Source: Thermoanaerobacterales bacterium (GTDB lineage: Bacteria; Bacillota; Thermosediminibacteria; Thermosediminibacterales; Tepidanaerobacteraceae). From it: a stretch of 64,000 bases of DNA. The notes under the pieces are model-generated. The model searched no databases, was not told where the DNA came from, and saw nothing but the letters and a program-made list of their open reading frames with translations. The stretch covers positions 1-64,000 of the forward strand of contig DUMA01000017.1 in NCBI GenBank assembly GCA_012840135.1, in the 5' to 3' direction. This document shows, one piece after another, positions 37,965-47,568 of this stretch; the stretch's first letter is position 1, and every line of letters starts with the position of its first letter. The position numbers and the translations under genes were made by a program.

Positions 37965-39164
37965 CTATGAATTATTATACATTAAATTGTTTATTTTTTC
38001 ATTATGGACCTTTGAACTTTTTATTCTTTCCAGAAATTCATCGAATAAATATGCAGCATCTTCGGGCCCCGGGGAGGCTTCCGGATGGAACTGCACCGAG
38101 AAGGCATCAAGGGCCGGCACTTCCAGGCCTTCCACCGTACCGTCATTGGCATTTATGAAGGTTATTTCCGCTCTGCCTTCTATGGATTTTTCATCGACGG
38201 CGTATCCATGATTCTGGGATGTCATGAACACCCTGTCCTTTTTGAAGTCCTTCACCGGGTGATTGGATCCCCGGTGGCCGAACTTGAGCTTGTAGGTGCT
38301 GCCTCCCAGGGCCAGGGCCAGTATCTGGTGCCCCAGGCATATGCCGAATACCGGTATTTTGCCCAGCAATTTCCGGGTGGTGTTTATGGCGTATACCGCT
38401 TTCCTGGGATCTCCGGGGCCGTTGGAAAGAAGCACACCGTCAAAATCACAAGACAGGATTTTTTCCGCCGGAGTATCCGCCGGAAGTACGGTAACCCTGC
38501 ATCCCCTTTTTGCCAGGGATTCCACTATATCTTTTTTTACTCCCAGATCCAGCAGGGCTATATCTGGCCCTATGCCCCCGGTCCTGACATAGGTCTTTTT
38601 CGTGGTCACCTCTTTCACCAGATCCAGAGTTTCCACCTCTGGACATGTTTTTAACATTTTCAGGAGTTCTTCTCCGGAATATTCGGTGGATATGGCCCCT
38701 TTCATGACACCGTACTGCCTTATTTTCCTGGTGAGGCTCCGGGTGTCTATGCCTTCTATGGCTATTATGTTATTTTGTTTCAGGTAATTATCCAGAGCCT
38801 CTCTGCCTTGAATGTAAAACCCCAAATCCGTATCTTTATTTGAACCTTGTATATCTAACCCCAAACCTTCATCTTTATTCGAACCTCGAACTTCGAACCC
38901 CGAACCTCGAGTAAAGGCTTCCCTCACTATAAATCCCCGGACTTTGGGAAAGCCCGATTCCGTAAATTCATCGGCGGTACCATAATTTCCCACCAGGGGA
39001 TAGGTGAGGGTCACTATCTGTCCGGCATAAGAGGGGTCCGTAAGGATTTCCTGGTATCCCGTCATGCCGGTGTTGAATACCACTTCACCCCATGTGGTGC
39101 CCGGCACTCCGAAGGAATTGCCTTCATATATGGTGCCGTCCTGTAAGGCGATTATGGCTTTCAT
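37965..39164 (-). CDS. carA: Carbamoyl-phosphate synthase small subunit with in-frame repeat insertion
   Basis: 399 residues from the ATG at 39164 (GAAAGGAG upstream). N-terminal CPSase domain and C-terminal glutaminase with the nucleophile Cys in VFGICLGHQILALA and the His/Glu in VQFHPEASPGPEDA. Where the family has about 12 residues between VREA and LDNYL, this protein has about 40 (FTRGSGFEVRGSNKDEGLG, LDIQGSNKDTDLGFYIQ). The extra part is built from a 7-bp and a 39-bp DNA repeat and lies in a surface loop region of the N-terminal domain. The enzyme is probably functional, because all catalytic motifs remain. Confidence 0.93.
   Translation of the reverse strand: MKAIIALQDGTIYEGNSFGVPGTTWGEVVFNTGMTGYQEILTDPSYAGQIVTLTYPLVGNYGTADEFTESGFPKVRGFIVREAFTRGSGFEVRGSNKDEGLGLDIQGSNKDTDLGFYIQGREALDNYLKQNNIIAIEGIDTRSLTRKIRQYGVMKGAISTEYSGEELLKMLKTCPEVETLDLVKEVTTKKTYVRTGGIGPDIALLDLGVKKDIVESLAKRGCRVTVLPADTPAEKILSCDFDGVLLSNGPGDPRKAVYAINTTRKLLGKIPVFGICLGHQILALALGGSTYKLKFGHRGSNHPVKDFKKDRVFMTSQNHGYAVDEKSIEGRAEITFINANDGTVEGLEVPALDAFSVQFHPEASPGPEDAAYLFDEFLERIKSSKVHNEKINNLMYNNS
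38798..38911. repeat. Tandem repeats inside carA (7-bp and 39-bp units)
   Basis: 38879-38911 consists of four and a half 7-bp units (TCGAACC TCGAACT TCGAACC CCGAACC TCGAG). 38805-38885 holds two imperfect 39-bp units, each encoding 13 residues (GSNKDEGLGLDIQ, GSNKDTDLGFYIQ). Three heptamers make seven codons, so the reading frame survives. Confidence 0.75.
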
Positions 39165-39265
39165 GCGAATGCTCCTTTCGTTGTATTTTTGGTCCGGTGT
39201 AAACTTGGTCCTCTGCCCGGAGACGGTCAAAAACACCGAAAAGCTGCGCCGTCATCGTATGTCTC

Positions 39266-40597
39266 TTATTTATAACTTGCCTTTAATATCTCGGCGCGAT
39301 TTATATTATCGTCACTAATGTTCTCATCGGCATATACTATTTTTCCTCCTACCATGGTTAAGACAGCCCTTCCCTTCAGCTTCCATCCGTGGAAGGGGGT
39401 GTTTCTGCCTTTTGAGAAAAAACTGTTTTTATCCACGGTCCACTCCAGGTCCGGATCTATTACTGTGATATCGGCGGGTTTGCCTATAGCGAGGCTTCCG
39501 GCATCGATACCAAGGATGCGGGCCGGGCTGGCAGTCATTTTTTCGATGGCCTGCTTCAGGTCCAGTATCCCGCTGCCCACAATACGTGTCAGGACGATGC
39601 CCAGTGCCGTCTCAAGCCCAACTATGCCGAAAGTGGCTTTGTCGAATTCCACGTCCTTTTCGTCTGTGGAATGCGGCGCATGGTCCGTGGCTATGGCATC
39701 TATGGTGCCGTCCCTCAAGCCTTCCAGCAGTGCTTCTACATCCTCGCCGGTCCTGAGGGGAGGGTTCATTTTTGCATCGGTATTATATCCTAAAACCGCT
39801 TCTTCGGTCAAAGTCAGGTGGTGGGGCGTGGCTTCACAGGTCACTTTCACGCCTTCGGCTTTGGCCCTGCGGATGAGCTCCACGGAGCCCTTTGTGCTCA
39901 CATGGGCTATGTGGACCCTGGTGCCGGTTTCCCTGGCCAGGAGTATATTCCTTGCCACCATGATTTCCTCGGCGGAGGCGGGAATTCCCTGCAGTCCCAG
40001 CAAAGTTGACACACGGCCTTCATTTACCTGTCCGCCTTCGAAAAGCCCCGGATCTTCACAGTGGTCTATTATTACTCTATCAAACATGGATGCGTACAAG
40101 AGGGCCTTTCTCATAAGGGAACTGTCGGCCACGGGCCTGCCGTCGTCGGAAAAGGCCACCGCCCCGGCTGCAACCATGTCCCCCATCTCGGCGATTTCTT
40201 TGCCCTCCAGGCCTTTGGATACACATCCTATGGGAAGCACCCTCACCAGCCCCGATTTTAACGCCCTGGATTTCACGTATTCCACCATCGCAGCATTGTC
40301 TACGGGGGGCCTGGTATTGGGCATGCATGCCACGGTGGTAAATCCTCCGGCAGCAGCGCTTCTGCTGCCGGTCTCTATATCTTCCTTGTATTCATATCCC
40401 GGCTCCCGGAAATGGACATGCATGTCTATGAGGCCGGGAGTTGCTATCATACCTGTAAGGTCGATGACTTCAGCATCGCCGATATATACATTTTTCCCTA
40501 TGGCGGCTATTTTGCCGTCTACCACAAGAATATCCATAATTTCATCTATTTTTTGGCTCGGATCGAGCACCCTTGCCCCTTTTAATATTTTTTTCAC
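39266..40597 (-). CDS. pyrC: Dihydroorotase
   Basis: 443 residues with a GTG start at 40597 whose TG is shared with the TGA stop of pyrB, a tight translational coupling. Type I dihydroorotase: metal motif [20 protein letters not shown], Asp motif [15 protein letters not shown], and catalytic His/Lys-equivalent residues in between ([19 protein letters not shown]). Makes dihydroorotate. The C-terminal 15 residues ([14 protein letters not shown]) are a non-conserved tail. Confidence 0.95.
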   Translation of the reverse strand: MKKILKGARVLDPSQKIDEIMDILVVDGKIAAIGKNVYIGDAEVIDLTGMIATPGLIDMHVHFREPGYEYKEDIETGSRSAAAGGFTTVACMPNTRPPVDNAAMVEYVKSRALKSGLVRVLPIGCVSKGLEGKEIAEMGDMVAAGAVAFSDDGRPVADSSLMRKALLYASMFDRVIIDHCEDPGLFEGGQVNEGRVSTLLGLQGIPASAEEIMVARNILLARETGTRVHIAHVSTKGSVELIRRAKAEGVKVTCEATPHHLTLTEEAVLGYNTDAKMNPPLRTGEDVEALLEGLRDGTIDAIATDHAPHSTDEKDVEFDKATFGIVGLETALGIVLTRIVGSGILDLKQAIEKMTASPARILGIDAGSLAIGKPADITVIDPDLEWTVDKNSFFSKGRNTPFHGWKLKGRAVLTMVGGKIVYADENISDDNINRAEILKASYK

Positions 40598-41517
40598 TGG
40601 CGGGCACCTCCTATCAAGAGATACAGCACGGCCATGCGGATGGCCACGCCGCTTTTTACCTGCTCGTTTATCACCGACTGGCTGCCGTCCATTATTTCCG
40701 ATGATATCTCCACTCCCCGGTTTACGGGTCCGGGATGGAGCAGCAGGGCATCGGACTTAGCCATGGATAGCCTCTTTTTGTCTATGCCGAAGAACATCGA
40801 ATACTCGCGCTGAGAGGGGAAAAGTCCCTTTTTCTGCCTTTCCAGTTGAATCCTGAGGGCCATCACTACATCAGAGCCTTCAAGGGCCTCGTCCATATTC
40901 TTTGCCACTTTAGCCCCCATCTTTTCTATTTCCCTGGGCATGAGGGTCCAGGGACCTGCCACGTAAACCTGAGAACCCATCTTTGTGAAACCGAAGATGT
41001 TGGATCTGGCCACGCGGCTGTGCAGGATATCGCCCAGGATAGCCACTTTTAATCCCGATAGTGTCCCCTTTTTCTCCCTCACCGTCAACATGTCAAGAAG
41101 TGCCTGGGTGGGGTGCTCGTGGGTGCCGTCGCCGGCGTTGATGACTCTGGCATTCACATGACGGCTTAGAAACTCAGCTGCTCCCGAGGAGCTGTGACGG
41201 ATGACCACCGCATCTATCCCCATCATTTCCAGGGTCTTGGCGGTATCCTTGAGGCTTTCACCCTTTTGCACGCTGCTTCCCGACGAAGAGAAGTTTATGG
41301 TGTCGGCACTCAGGTATTTGCCCGCCAGCTCGAAGGATGTGCGGGTCCTGGTGCTGGGTTCGTAAAAGAGGTTTACTACAGTCTTGCCCCGGAGGGTGGG
41401 CACTTTTTTCACGTCCCTGTCGATTATCTCTTTAAAAGATTCCGCAGTGTCGAGAATCTGCTCTATGTCCTGTTGTGTCGCATTTTCCAGTCCCAGAAGA
41501 TGTTTCTGGCTTAACAC
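40594..41517 (-). CDS. pyrB: Aspartate carbamoyltransferase catalytic subunit
   Basis: 307 residues from a GTG at 41517, seven bases behind AAAGGAGG; the ATG six codons upstream contains the ribosome site and is not used. Carbamoyl-phosphate motif [13 protein letters not shown], aspartate side [13 protein letters not shown], and [11 protein letters not shown] near the end. First structural gene of the operon. No pyrI is present, so the enzyme is the unregulated Bacillus type. Confidence 0.96.
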   Translation of the reverse strand: MLSQKHLLGLENATQQDIEQILDTAESFKEIIDRDVKKVPTLRGKTVVNLFYEPSTRTRTSFELAGKYLSADTINFSSSGSSVQKGESLKDTAKTLEMMGIDAVVIRHSSSGAAEFLSRHVNARVINAGDGTHEHPTQALLDMLTVREKKGTLSGLKVAILGDILHSRVARSNIFGFTKMGSQVYVAGPWTLMPREIEKMGAKVAKNMDEALEGSDVVMALRIQLERQKKGLFPSQREYSMFFGIDKKRLSMAKSDALLLHPGPVNRGVEISSEIMDGSQSVINEQVKSGVAIRMAVLYLLIGGARQ

Positions 41518-41585
41518 AATATTTCCTCCTTTCATTATTTCTCATGCCGAACACCGGTTGACGGCACTTTTGACTTCGAAATTCA

Positions 41586-41660
41586 AAAACCCCTGCCGTC
41601 GAACCGGCAGGGGCAATTCTCCTGGAGTTGAATAAGGTATTCGGCTGATGCCGCAGGCAT
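41586..41660 (-). promoter_or_regulatory. Second attenuator/terminator in the pyr leader
   Basis: Minus strand: a terminator GCCCCTGCCG-gttcga-CGGCAGGGG + T5 (41586-41614). It is preceded by a small hairpin CAACTCCAGGAGAATTG. The hairpin sits where a PyrR anti-antiterminator would be, but fits the PyrR loop consensus poorly. Confidence 0.6.
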
Positions 41661-41705
41661 GATTCAATTGGCTTTTGCGGCACCGCTTTGCCCGAACGAC
41701 CGCAT

Positions 41706-41825
41706 CAAAAAAGCCTTTCTCCGAGGCGGAGAAAGGCGTACGGCCACAAAAAGCTTACGGGCTTACCCTGATCATGGTTGCCATGCTTCCCTTACCGGCC
41801 TCGCTGGACCAGATTTAAAGGTTAC
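41706..41825 (-). promoter_or_regulatory. PyrR-type attenuator of the pyr operon
   Basis: On the minus strand, TTTAAATCTGGTCCAGCGAGGC (41800-41821; loop GTCCAGCGAGGCC matches the PyrR-binding motif UCCNGNGAGG) forms the anti-antiterminator. A terminator AGCCTTTCTCCGCCTCGGAGAAAGGCT with a T6 tail follows at 41706-41736. High UMP with PyrR would favour termination. pyrR itself is not in the window. Confidence 0.85.
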
Positions 41826-41850
41826 TGCAATATCATGTTCATTTTTATAT

Positions 41851-41880
41851 ACTATAACACCTAAAGTGAAACATTGTCAA
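41851..41880 (-). promoter_or_regulatory. Promoter of the pyr operon
   Basis: Minus-strand TTGACA (41875-41880) and TATAGT (41851-41856), spacer 18 bp. It starts 11 bp behind the ansA stop codon. Confidence 0.85.
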
Positions 41881-41890
41881 CAAAAACTTT

Positions 41891-42949
41891 TTATATTATG
41901 TGCATCATGAGCCTCACCAGAGCGGCTTCCCTTGTCATGTCCTCCATGGAGATGACGCCCGCTTCCAGGGCTTTGACACCCACCTCGTAAAGGGCAAGGT
42001 TTACTCCTTCAAAGGGCACCTGGGTAGTGACCGCTACGGTGATGCCGCACGAAATGAGCTCCCGTATGGCCGGCAGGAGGTTGCGGGGCTCCCGGAAAGG
42101 CACTCCTCCGGAACCGAAGCTTTCGATGAGCACGGAATGATAGCCTTTTTCCCTGGCCAGCAGCAGCACTTCGGGCTCTATGCCGGGATAGAGCTTAACC
42201 ATCAAGACCCGGGGGTCCAGAGTATCGTTCAGAACCACAGGAGTTTCTTCCAAACCTTTGACGTCCCGGTCGCCGCTTTTGTCTGAGGAATTTTTTGCTA
42301 TATCCATGAAACGGGAAGCACCTTTAGCTTGCTCCATTTCATCCCATATTTTTTCTAACCGCTGTGATTCCAGCCGGAGAACCCCGTCATCCCATTCAAT
42401 CCCAGTTTCGGTTATTTTTCCCGCCAGGGGCGCATTTACGCTGGCAAAGGCGTCAAAACTTACGGTCTTCATCTTGGTGGCCCTGTCGCCGATAATGATA
42501 TCACCGTTGAACACTACGAAGACGCCGGGTACTCCCGAAGATGCCACTTTAAAGCTGTCCACGAGGTTTTTTGCGGCATCGCTGTCCTTTTCTCCTATGG
42601 ATTTCTGCGCTCCGGTTATTACCACGGGTTTTTTGAGATGGGTGAGCATATAGGTAAGGGCTGCAGAAGTATATGCCATGGTGTCGGTGCCGTGAGATAT
42701 GACCACACCGCCACATACTTTAAGAGCCTCGGCGGTCTCTGATGCAATGGCCCTCCAGTCTTCAGGCTGCATATTGGAGCTGTCTACGTTCATTATGAGT
42801 TTTCCCTGGATATCGGCTATATCCGAAAGTTCCGGCACCAGGTCTATCATTTCTTTTTCCGTAAAGGCAGGCCGGAGTCCTTCGGAGCTCCGGACACAAG
42901 CTATGGTGCCGCCGGTAGCGATGAATGCTATCTTCTTTTTTTGTGTCAT
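41891..42949 (-). CDS. ansA: L-asparaginase (type I, cytoplasmic)
   Basis: 352 residues. Asparaginase fold with the first catalytic Thr in IAFIATGGTIACV and the second in VVISHGTDTMAYTSAAL; no signal peptide, so cytoplasmic. AGGAGG precedes the ATG. It is 117 bp behind the dicarboxylate symporter gene on the same strand; the two may form an operon for taking up and producing aspartate/glutamate. That pairing is inference. Confidence 0.92.
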   Translation of the reverse strand: MTQKKKIAFIATGGTIACVRSSEGLRPAFTEKEMIDLVPELSDIADIQGKLIMNVDSSNMQPEDWRAIASETAEALKVCGGVVISHGTDTMAYTSAALTYMLTHLKKPVVITGAQKSIGEKDSDAAKNLVDSFKVASSGVPGVFVVFNGDIIIGDRATKMKTVSFDAFASVNAPLAGKITETGIEWDDGVLRLESQRLEKIWDEMEQAKGASRFMDIAKNSSDKSGDRDVKGLEETPVVLNDTLDPRVLMVKLYPGIEPEVLLLAREKGYHSVLIESFGSGGVPFREPRNLLPAIRELISCGITVAVTTQVPFEGVNLALYEVGVKALEAGVISMEDMTREAALVRLMMHII

Positions 42950-43066
42950 AACCGGATTTACCTCCTGCTTTTGTTTTGTGAAGTCCCTGATTTGAAAGGG
43001 CGGGCAACGATGCCCACCCTTGTTCGCCTCCTGTCAAACGCTGGGGCTTTCTCAATGTTTTACTTT

Positions 43067-44302
43067 TTACTTTACCTTCTCAAAAGTCTCCTTATCCAGC
43101 TCACCCATTAAACTTGCCACCGTCACCATACCCACGGTGTCGCCGGTTACATTGAGCATGGTGTTGGGCATGTCAATAAGCCTGTATATGCCGGCGATCC
43201 AGGGCACTATGGTAAGAGGCATGCCCATGATGTTCATGAGCACCGCAGCCATCATGATGGCTCCGCCGGGCACACCGGCTACACCGGCTGCCATGATGAC
43301 GCCCAGTATTATAATATAAATGAAAGTCGCCGGTGAGAAATGGACTCCGAAGAGTTGTGCGGCAAAAATGGCATATATGGGCATTTCCGCGGCGCATGCA
43401 TGCATGTTGATGGTGGCCGCCGGAGGCGCGATCAGGTTTACCGTATCTTCAGGCACACCGGCCCGCTTCTTGGTGGATTCCATGGTGACGGGCAGTGTGG
43501 CGCTGGAAGAGCATGTGGAAAAAGCCACCAGCATGGCCGGAAAGATATTTCTAAAGTGTTGTATGGGATTTACCTTTGCAAACACCGTCAATATGATGGG
43601 ATACACTACGACCAATATCGTGGCATAGGCAACATACTGGGTGACGAGCATCTTGGCGAGAGCTCCCAGCACCATGGTACCTACGGTCCCCGTGATATTC
43701 GCCATGAGGGCAAACACTCCGTAGGGGGCAAATTCCATGATGTAGCCCACCATCTTCATCATCATCTCGTCTCCTGATTTAAACAAATTTCTGAGAAATC
43801 TGCCGGAGTCGCTTTCACCCATTACCGCCGCTGTCAGGCCACAGGCAATAGCAAACACTATGACCTGGATCATGTTGAAGTTGGTAAAGGCCGCCGCTAC
43901 GTTGTCGGGAATCCAGTTGATAAAGGTCTGGAGCATGTTGATATTGCCTGTCTGCTCTGCGGCCTTTTCCGCAAGCTTGACACCCACACCGGGCTTTATG
44001 ATGAGGGCCCAGATAACGCCCACCGAAGCCGCCGCCAGGGATGAGAACAGCCAGTACACCAGGAACAGACCACCGATCCTTTTAAGCCTGGATAGGTCCA
44101 CCACACTGGAGGTGCCTGCGGCAATGGAGAAGAAAACCAGAGGCAGGATCACCATTTTCAGGAGCCTTAAAAAAATGGTACCTATGGGGTCCAGCACCGT
44201 AATACTCGGGCCCACGATATAGCCTATGATTGCACCAAGGACCATGGCAATGAGTATCTTGTTTGCCAAACTGACCTTGCCGTACCACTGCTTAAAACCC
44301 AT
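43067..44302 (-). CDS. Dicarboxylate/amino acid:cation symporter (DAACS family)
   Basis: 411 residues with eight membrane helices and two re-entrant hairpins. The family's FSTCSSSATLPVT serine-rich hairpin and the substrate-site NMHACAAEMPIYAIFAAQ and MLNVTGDTVG segments are present. Sodium- or proton-coupled uptake of glutamate, aspartate or C4-dicarboxylates; the exact substrate is not determined. Preceded by AAGGGGGA and a sigma-A promoter. Followed by ansA. Confidence 0.9.
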   Translation of the reverse strand: MGFKQWYGKVSLANKILIAMVLGAIIGYIVGPSITVLDPIGTIFLRLLKMVILPLVFFSIAAGTSSVVDLSRLKRIGGLFLVYWLFSSLAAASVGVIWALIIKPGVGVKLAEKAAEQTGNINMLQTFINWIPDNVAAAFTNFNMIQVIVFAIACGLTAAVMGESDSGRFLRNLFKSGDEMMMKMVGYIMEFAPYGVFALMANITGTVGTMVLGALAKMLVTQYVAYATILVVVYPIILTVFAKVNPIQHFRNIFPAMLVAFSTCSSSATLPVTMESTKKRAGVPEDTVNLIAPPAATINMHACAAEMPIYAIFAAQLFGVHFSPATFIYIIILGVIMAAGVAGVPGGAIMMAAVLMNIMGMPLTIVPWIAGIYRLIDMPNTMLNVTGDTVGMVTVASLMGELDKETFEKVK

Positions 44303-44477
44303 GATGAATCCCCCTTTTTTATTTTTGTTTTAGGACATTAAAGTATTGTCCCAATAAAACATAATATTCGGGCAAATAAGCCCGTCCCACGGAACTAACG
44401 CATACTTACCCCCTTTCTCATTAGATTTTGATATTCTCTTTATTTTTGTTCATTTAAGAAATATTAATCTATGTTCA
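44303..44477. other. Leader of the symporter gene
   Basis: About 175 nt of AT-rich leader between promoter and gene with no recognisable riboswitch; GACGGGCTTATTTGCCCG (near 44377, minus strand) is a small hairpin. TGTTCA motifs at 44447, 44473 and 44518 flank the promoter and may be operator half-sites. Confidence 0.5.
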
Positions 44478-44506
44478 ATTATATAATGCATATTTATCTA
44501 TTTCAA
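44478..44506 (-). promoter_or_regulatory. Promoter of the symporter gene
   Basis: Minus-strand TTGAAA (44501-44506) and TATAAT (44478-44483) with a 17-bp spacer. TGAACA occurs three times around it. Confidence 0.8.
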
Positions 44507-44648
44507 ATATCATTTTTTGTTCAAATCGCCTGCTTTTTCCCAAGTCACCGCACAATTTTCAGATAAAAGGGTTTTTCATATAAATGTAGAAAAATATAAT
44601 AAAATAATAAAAGTGCATCAGTTCACAGATAAAACCAAATTTTAAAAA

Positions 44649-44795
44649 ATGAGAAGGTTTAAGAGGATGTTTGCCCTCATCGCAGTGATCCTTATAGGAG
44701 TCATGCTGATAGTGGGCTGCGGACAAAAAAGCTCCGGCGGAAGCGGCGGACAGAAACAGGAAAAGAAGGTAATAGACGCCGGCGGCGCCAGCTGA
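44649..44795 (+). pseudogene. Truncated lipoprotein gene (signal peptide and linker only)
   Basis: 48 codons: MRRFKRMFALIAVILIGVML, then IVGCGQKSSGGSGGQKQEK and a stop. The lipobox IVGC and the Gly/Ser linker are exactly the N-terminus of a solute-binding lipoprotein (ABC or TRAP type), but no body follows. The next open frame downstream (44795-44940) gives LQFKANGYGSFLAVPIA-like sequence without clear homology. Probably a deletion remnant. Confidence 0.6.
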
Positions 44796-44900
44796 TCTTC
44801 AGTTCAAAGCCAACGGGTACGGTTCCTTTCTGGCCGTGCCCATTGCATCATTTGACCAGAAAAGGCAGAATTGTCCCCGTTTTGCAAAAAGAACCAGGTT

Positions 44901-45749
44901 CTACACCGATTTCCTGCCTTTAGACTTCATATCCTGACACGGCACTTCAGGGTCAATGACGCTTATGGGGTCTATGGGGCGCCGCAGGAACCTTTCCCCC
45001 ACTTCTATGAATTTGGCGGGATTGTCGCTCACAAAATAGCGGTATGCGGGAGGAGCATCCGCCGTGCGCCTGAGATCACCATCTTCCAGTACCCTCCTCA
45101 CTTCCCTGGCTGTTTCGTAAGCCGAGTCCACCAGGCGGACGTCTTCACCTACCACGGCCTGCAATGTGGGTTTGAGGAGCGGGTAATGGGTGCATGCCAG
45201 CACGAGGGTATCGATACCCTCTTTTTTTAACGGTTCAAGATATGTCCTGGCGGTATACCTGGCGGCCTCATTGTCGAGCCACCCCTCTTCCACCAGTGGC
45301 ACAAAGAGGGGACAGGCCCTGGAATGTATTTTTATGTTCTTGTCTATGGCATGTATGGCTTTTACGTACGCTTCACTTTTAATCGTCCGCTCGGTGCCTA
45401 TGACTCCGACGATACCGCTGCGGGTTCCGCCGGCTGCGGCCCTGGCTCCCGGTTCGATGACGCCCAGCACCGGCACCGGTGAATATCTCTGAAGTTCTTC
45501 AAGGCAGGTGGCGCTCACGGTATTGCAGGCCACTACCACCATCTTTACATCCTGGGCCAGCAGGAAATTCAACCCTTCAAAGGCAAAACGGGTTACGGTT
45601 TCTCTGGATTTGGACCCGTAGGGCACCCGCGCTGTATCCCCAAAGTACACTATGCTCTCCCGGGGCAACTGTTCCATGATTTCTCTTGCCACGGTGAGTC
45701 CCCCGATGCCCGAATCGAAAACCCCTATGGGCTTGTTATTCATTTCCAT
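44901..45749 (-). CDS. murI: Glutamate racemase
   Basis: 282 residues from the ATG at 45749. Two catalytic cysteines are visible in KMVVVACNTVSATC and LVLACTHYPLLKP, with GVFDSGIGGLTVAREI and YFGDTARVPYGSKS near the N-terminus. It makes D-glutamate for peptidoglycan. Its last residues (QDMKSKGRKSV) are unusually basic. Stands alone between repeats. Confidence 0.95.
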   Translation of the reverse strand: MEMNNKPIGVFDSGIGGLTVAREIMEQLPRESIVYFGDTARVPYGSKSRETVTRFAFEGLNFLLAQDVKMVVVACNTVSATCLEELQRYSPVPVLGVIEPGARAAAGGTRSGIVGVIGTERTIKSEAYVKAIHAIDKNIKIHSRACPLFVPLVEEGWLDNEAARYTARTYLEPLKKEGIDTLVLACTHYPLLKPTLQAVVGEDVRLVDSAYETAREVRRVLEDGDLRRTADAPPAYRYFVSDNPAKFIEVGERFLRRPIDPISVIDPEVPCQDMKSKGRKSV

Positions 45750-46057
45750 AAATTTCACCTCGAATAAGTTAAGTCCTGTATAGATAACTGCTTCTTATGA
45801 AACGGACTATCTGTTGCTTATATCAATTTTAATTCTGGTGTAAAAATTCATTTCGTTAGTTGTGAAGGCCAAAGGCACCGTAGAGTGAAGCTAAAGACTT
45901 TCTTACGTTTTAAACGAGCGGAGCATGGACGGCATATAATGATGCATGCCTGCCGGCTTGCAGCAAGGCACGCCGAATTGCCGGCGTAACCCCGCATATA
46001 TGATTTTATGATGTGACCTTTTTATTATAGCACTACGGGCAAAAAAATTACATACTC
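45750..46057. other. Gene-free stretch with a dispersed repeat
   Basis: No gene seen. 45825-45873 matches the GGTGTAAAAA...TGTGAAGGCCAAA element (see 32526 and 52240), and 45911-45934 repeats the GAGCGGAGCATGGAC motif of 32728. A GCCGGCTTGCAGCAAGGCACGCCGAATTGCCGGC stretch near 45953 contains inverted GCCGGC. A weak palindrome only; no promoter could be assigned. Confidence 0.55.
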
Positions 46058-47302
46058 CTAAAGGGCGGGAGATAAAGCCACCAGTTCGTTTTCGGAGGCT
46101 GCAACGATGCCCGATCGGGCCTGTATCAGCGCCTTTATTTTTTTGCCTTCCAATAATATCCGGATTTGTCCGGTTTTTGCATTTATTGCCGCGATGCCCT
46201 TCTCCGTCCCCAAAAACACCGTGTCGGAGCAAATAATCGGCAAAGTCGCAGGTTCGGCTTCAAGTCTCTTCAGCCACATTATCTCACCCCTCTGGGGACT
46301 CAGAGCAAAAATACCGCCTTTTACATCTACTGCCAGCAGAAAATCCTGATTAAAGGCCGGAGCCAGAAATTCCTCATCGGAGAATTTCTTTTTCCAAATT
46401 ATATCTCCTGAAAGGGGGTTTAAAGCATAAAACCATGAACTGCGGGATAGGGCAAAGACCTTTCCGGCCCACACCGGCAGGGGGTCAGATATAAAATCAT
46501 CCACCCTGGTCTTCCAGTACAGATCACCATTTTTATCCAGGCAGTAAACATTCTTGTCGGAAGATGCAAAATATATCAGGTCATAGGCTACAGACGGAGG
46601 TGAACACAGGGCTCCCTCCGTTTTATACCGCCACAATTTGTCTCCCTTTTCATCAAGGGCATGTACGGATCCTTTCGCCGAAGCAAGTATCATGCCTTTT
46701 ACGATGGCGGCTGGAGTCATGAATATATCATCATTTACTGTGGCCAGGATCTTTCCGGTATACATATCTAGAATGACAAGACTCCCCGCGGGCACGACGA
46801 TTCCTGCAACCGACAAGGAAGCGCCGGCGATTGGAGAAAAGCCACGGCTGTACCAGCGGGTTTCCAGACTTTTAATGTCCATGGCACATACCCCGTCCCG
46901 GGTCACCGCTATGAGGATGCCGCCATAAGTGCAAAAGTCCATTATCCCCGATAATCTTTTCTTCCCGGCGGCTTTCAGGCTGAAAGGCACCGGTACCGGA
47001 GAATAACCGGTATGGCAGTAATCCTTCTGGAATGTAAGCCAGTGCAGTCCTCCCCCTTTTTCTATTATCTGCAATATGTCAAACAGTTTTTTATCCACAA
47101 TGCCGCTTGCTTTCATGCCGAAGGCTTCTTGAAACATCCTTACGGCCAGTTCGGTCTCGTATCCAAAAACCCCATCGATCCTGGAATTGAAAAATCCCAG
47201 CCCTTTGAGCAACTGCTGAAGGTTTCTGACATCGGTGCCCGCCAGAAGGGGTTTTGTTTTTTTCAGTTCGCGCGAACCCATGGCGATAGCCGGAAGTCTC
47301 AT
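46058..47302 (-). CDS. Peptidoglycan-binding domain plus PQQ-type beta-propeller protein
   Basis: 414 residues with the ATG at 47302; a longer frame to 47395 runs through upstream repeats and is less likely. Residues ~18-80 are a PG_binding_1 domain (DVRNLQQLLKGLGFFNSRID, GVFGYETELAVRMFQE). From ~110 onward it has about seven PQQ-like propeller repeats (GSVHALDEKGDKLWRYKTEG, NVYCLDKNGDLYWKTRVDD, SWFYALNPLSGDIIWKKKF). No signal peptide is visible, which is odd for a wall-binding domain. Possibly a spore-coat or cortex protein; function unknown. Confidence 0.75.
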   Translation of the reverse strand: MRLPAIAMGSRELKKTKPLLAGTDVRNLQQLLKGLGFFNSRIDGVFGYETELAVRMFQEAFGMKASGIVDKKLFDILQIIEKGGGLHWLTFQKDYCHTGYSPVPVPFSLKAAGKKRLSGIMDFCTYGGILIAVTRDGVCAMDIKSLETRWYSRGFSPIAGASLSVAGIVVPAGSLVILDMYTGKILATVNDDIFMTPAAIVKGMILASAKGSVHALDEKGDKLWRYKTEGALCSPPSVAYDLIYFASSDKNVYCLDKNGDLYWKTRVDDFISDPLPVWAGKVFALSRSSWFYALNPLSGDIIWKKKFSDEEFLAPAFNQDFLLAVDVKGGIFALSPQRGEIMWLKRLEAEPATLPIICSDTVFLGTEKGIAAINAKTGQIRILLEGKKIKALIQARSGIVAASENELVALSPAL

Positions 47303-47373
47303 CAAACCACCGTCCCTAACCTCTAAAAAATCCGGATATATATATCTTATTCTTCCGGATGCAAATTGGTGCA

Positions 47374-47521
47374 GGTTTACATATTTCAGTGCCAATTCGA
47401 AGGCGGTCGAATTTAAAAATGCAATACAGAGAATATATAAACTGGTGGGTGAAGTTTTATATATTTCAGCCCATTCAAAGGCAGCCGAATTTAAAAAAAC
47501 AGTGAAGGTTTACATATTTTA
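47374..47521. repeat. Two and a half direct repeats in the divergent promoter region
   Basis: GGTTTACATATTTCAG...ATTCGAAGGCGGTCGAATTTAAAAA (47374-47420), TTTTATATATTTCAGCCCATTCAAAGGCAGCCGAATTTAAAAA (47455-47498) and a truncated GGTTTACATATTTTACCGC (47508-47524). Each full unit holds an inverted repeat (ATTCGA/TCGAAT). Lies between the divergent propeller protein and hydrogenase operon. Confidence 0.7.
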
Positions 47522-47568
47522 CCGCTATAGAGAGAATTATATAAATACACTTGAAGAGGGGGAGACGG

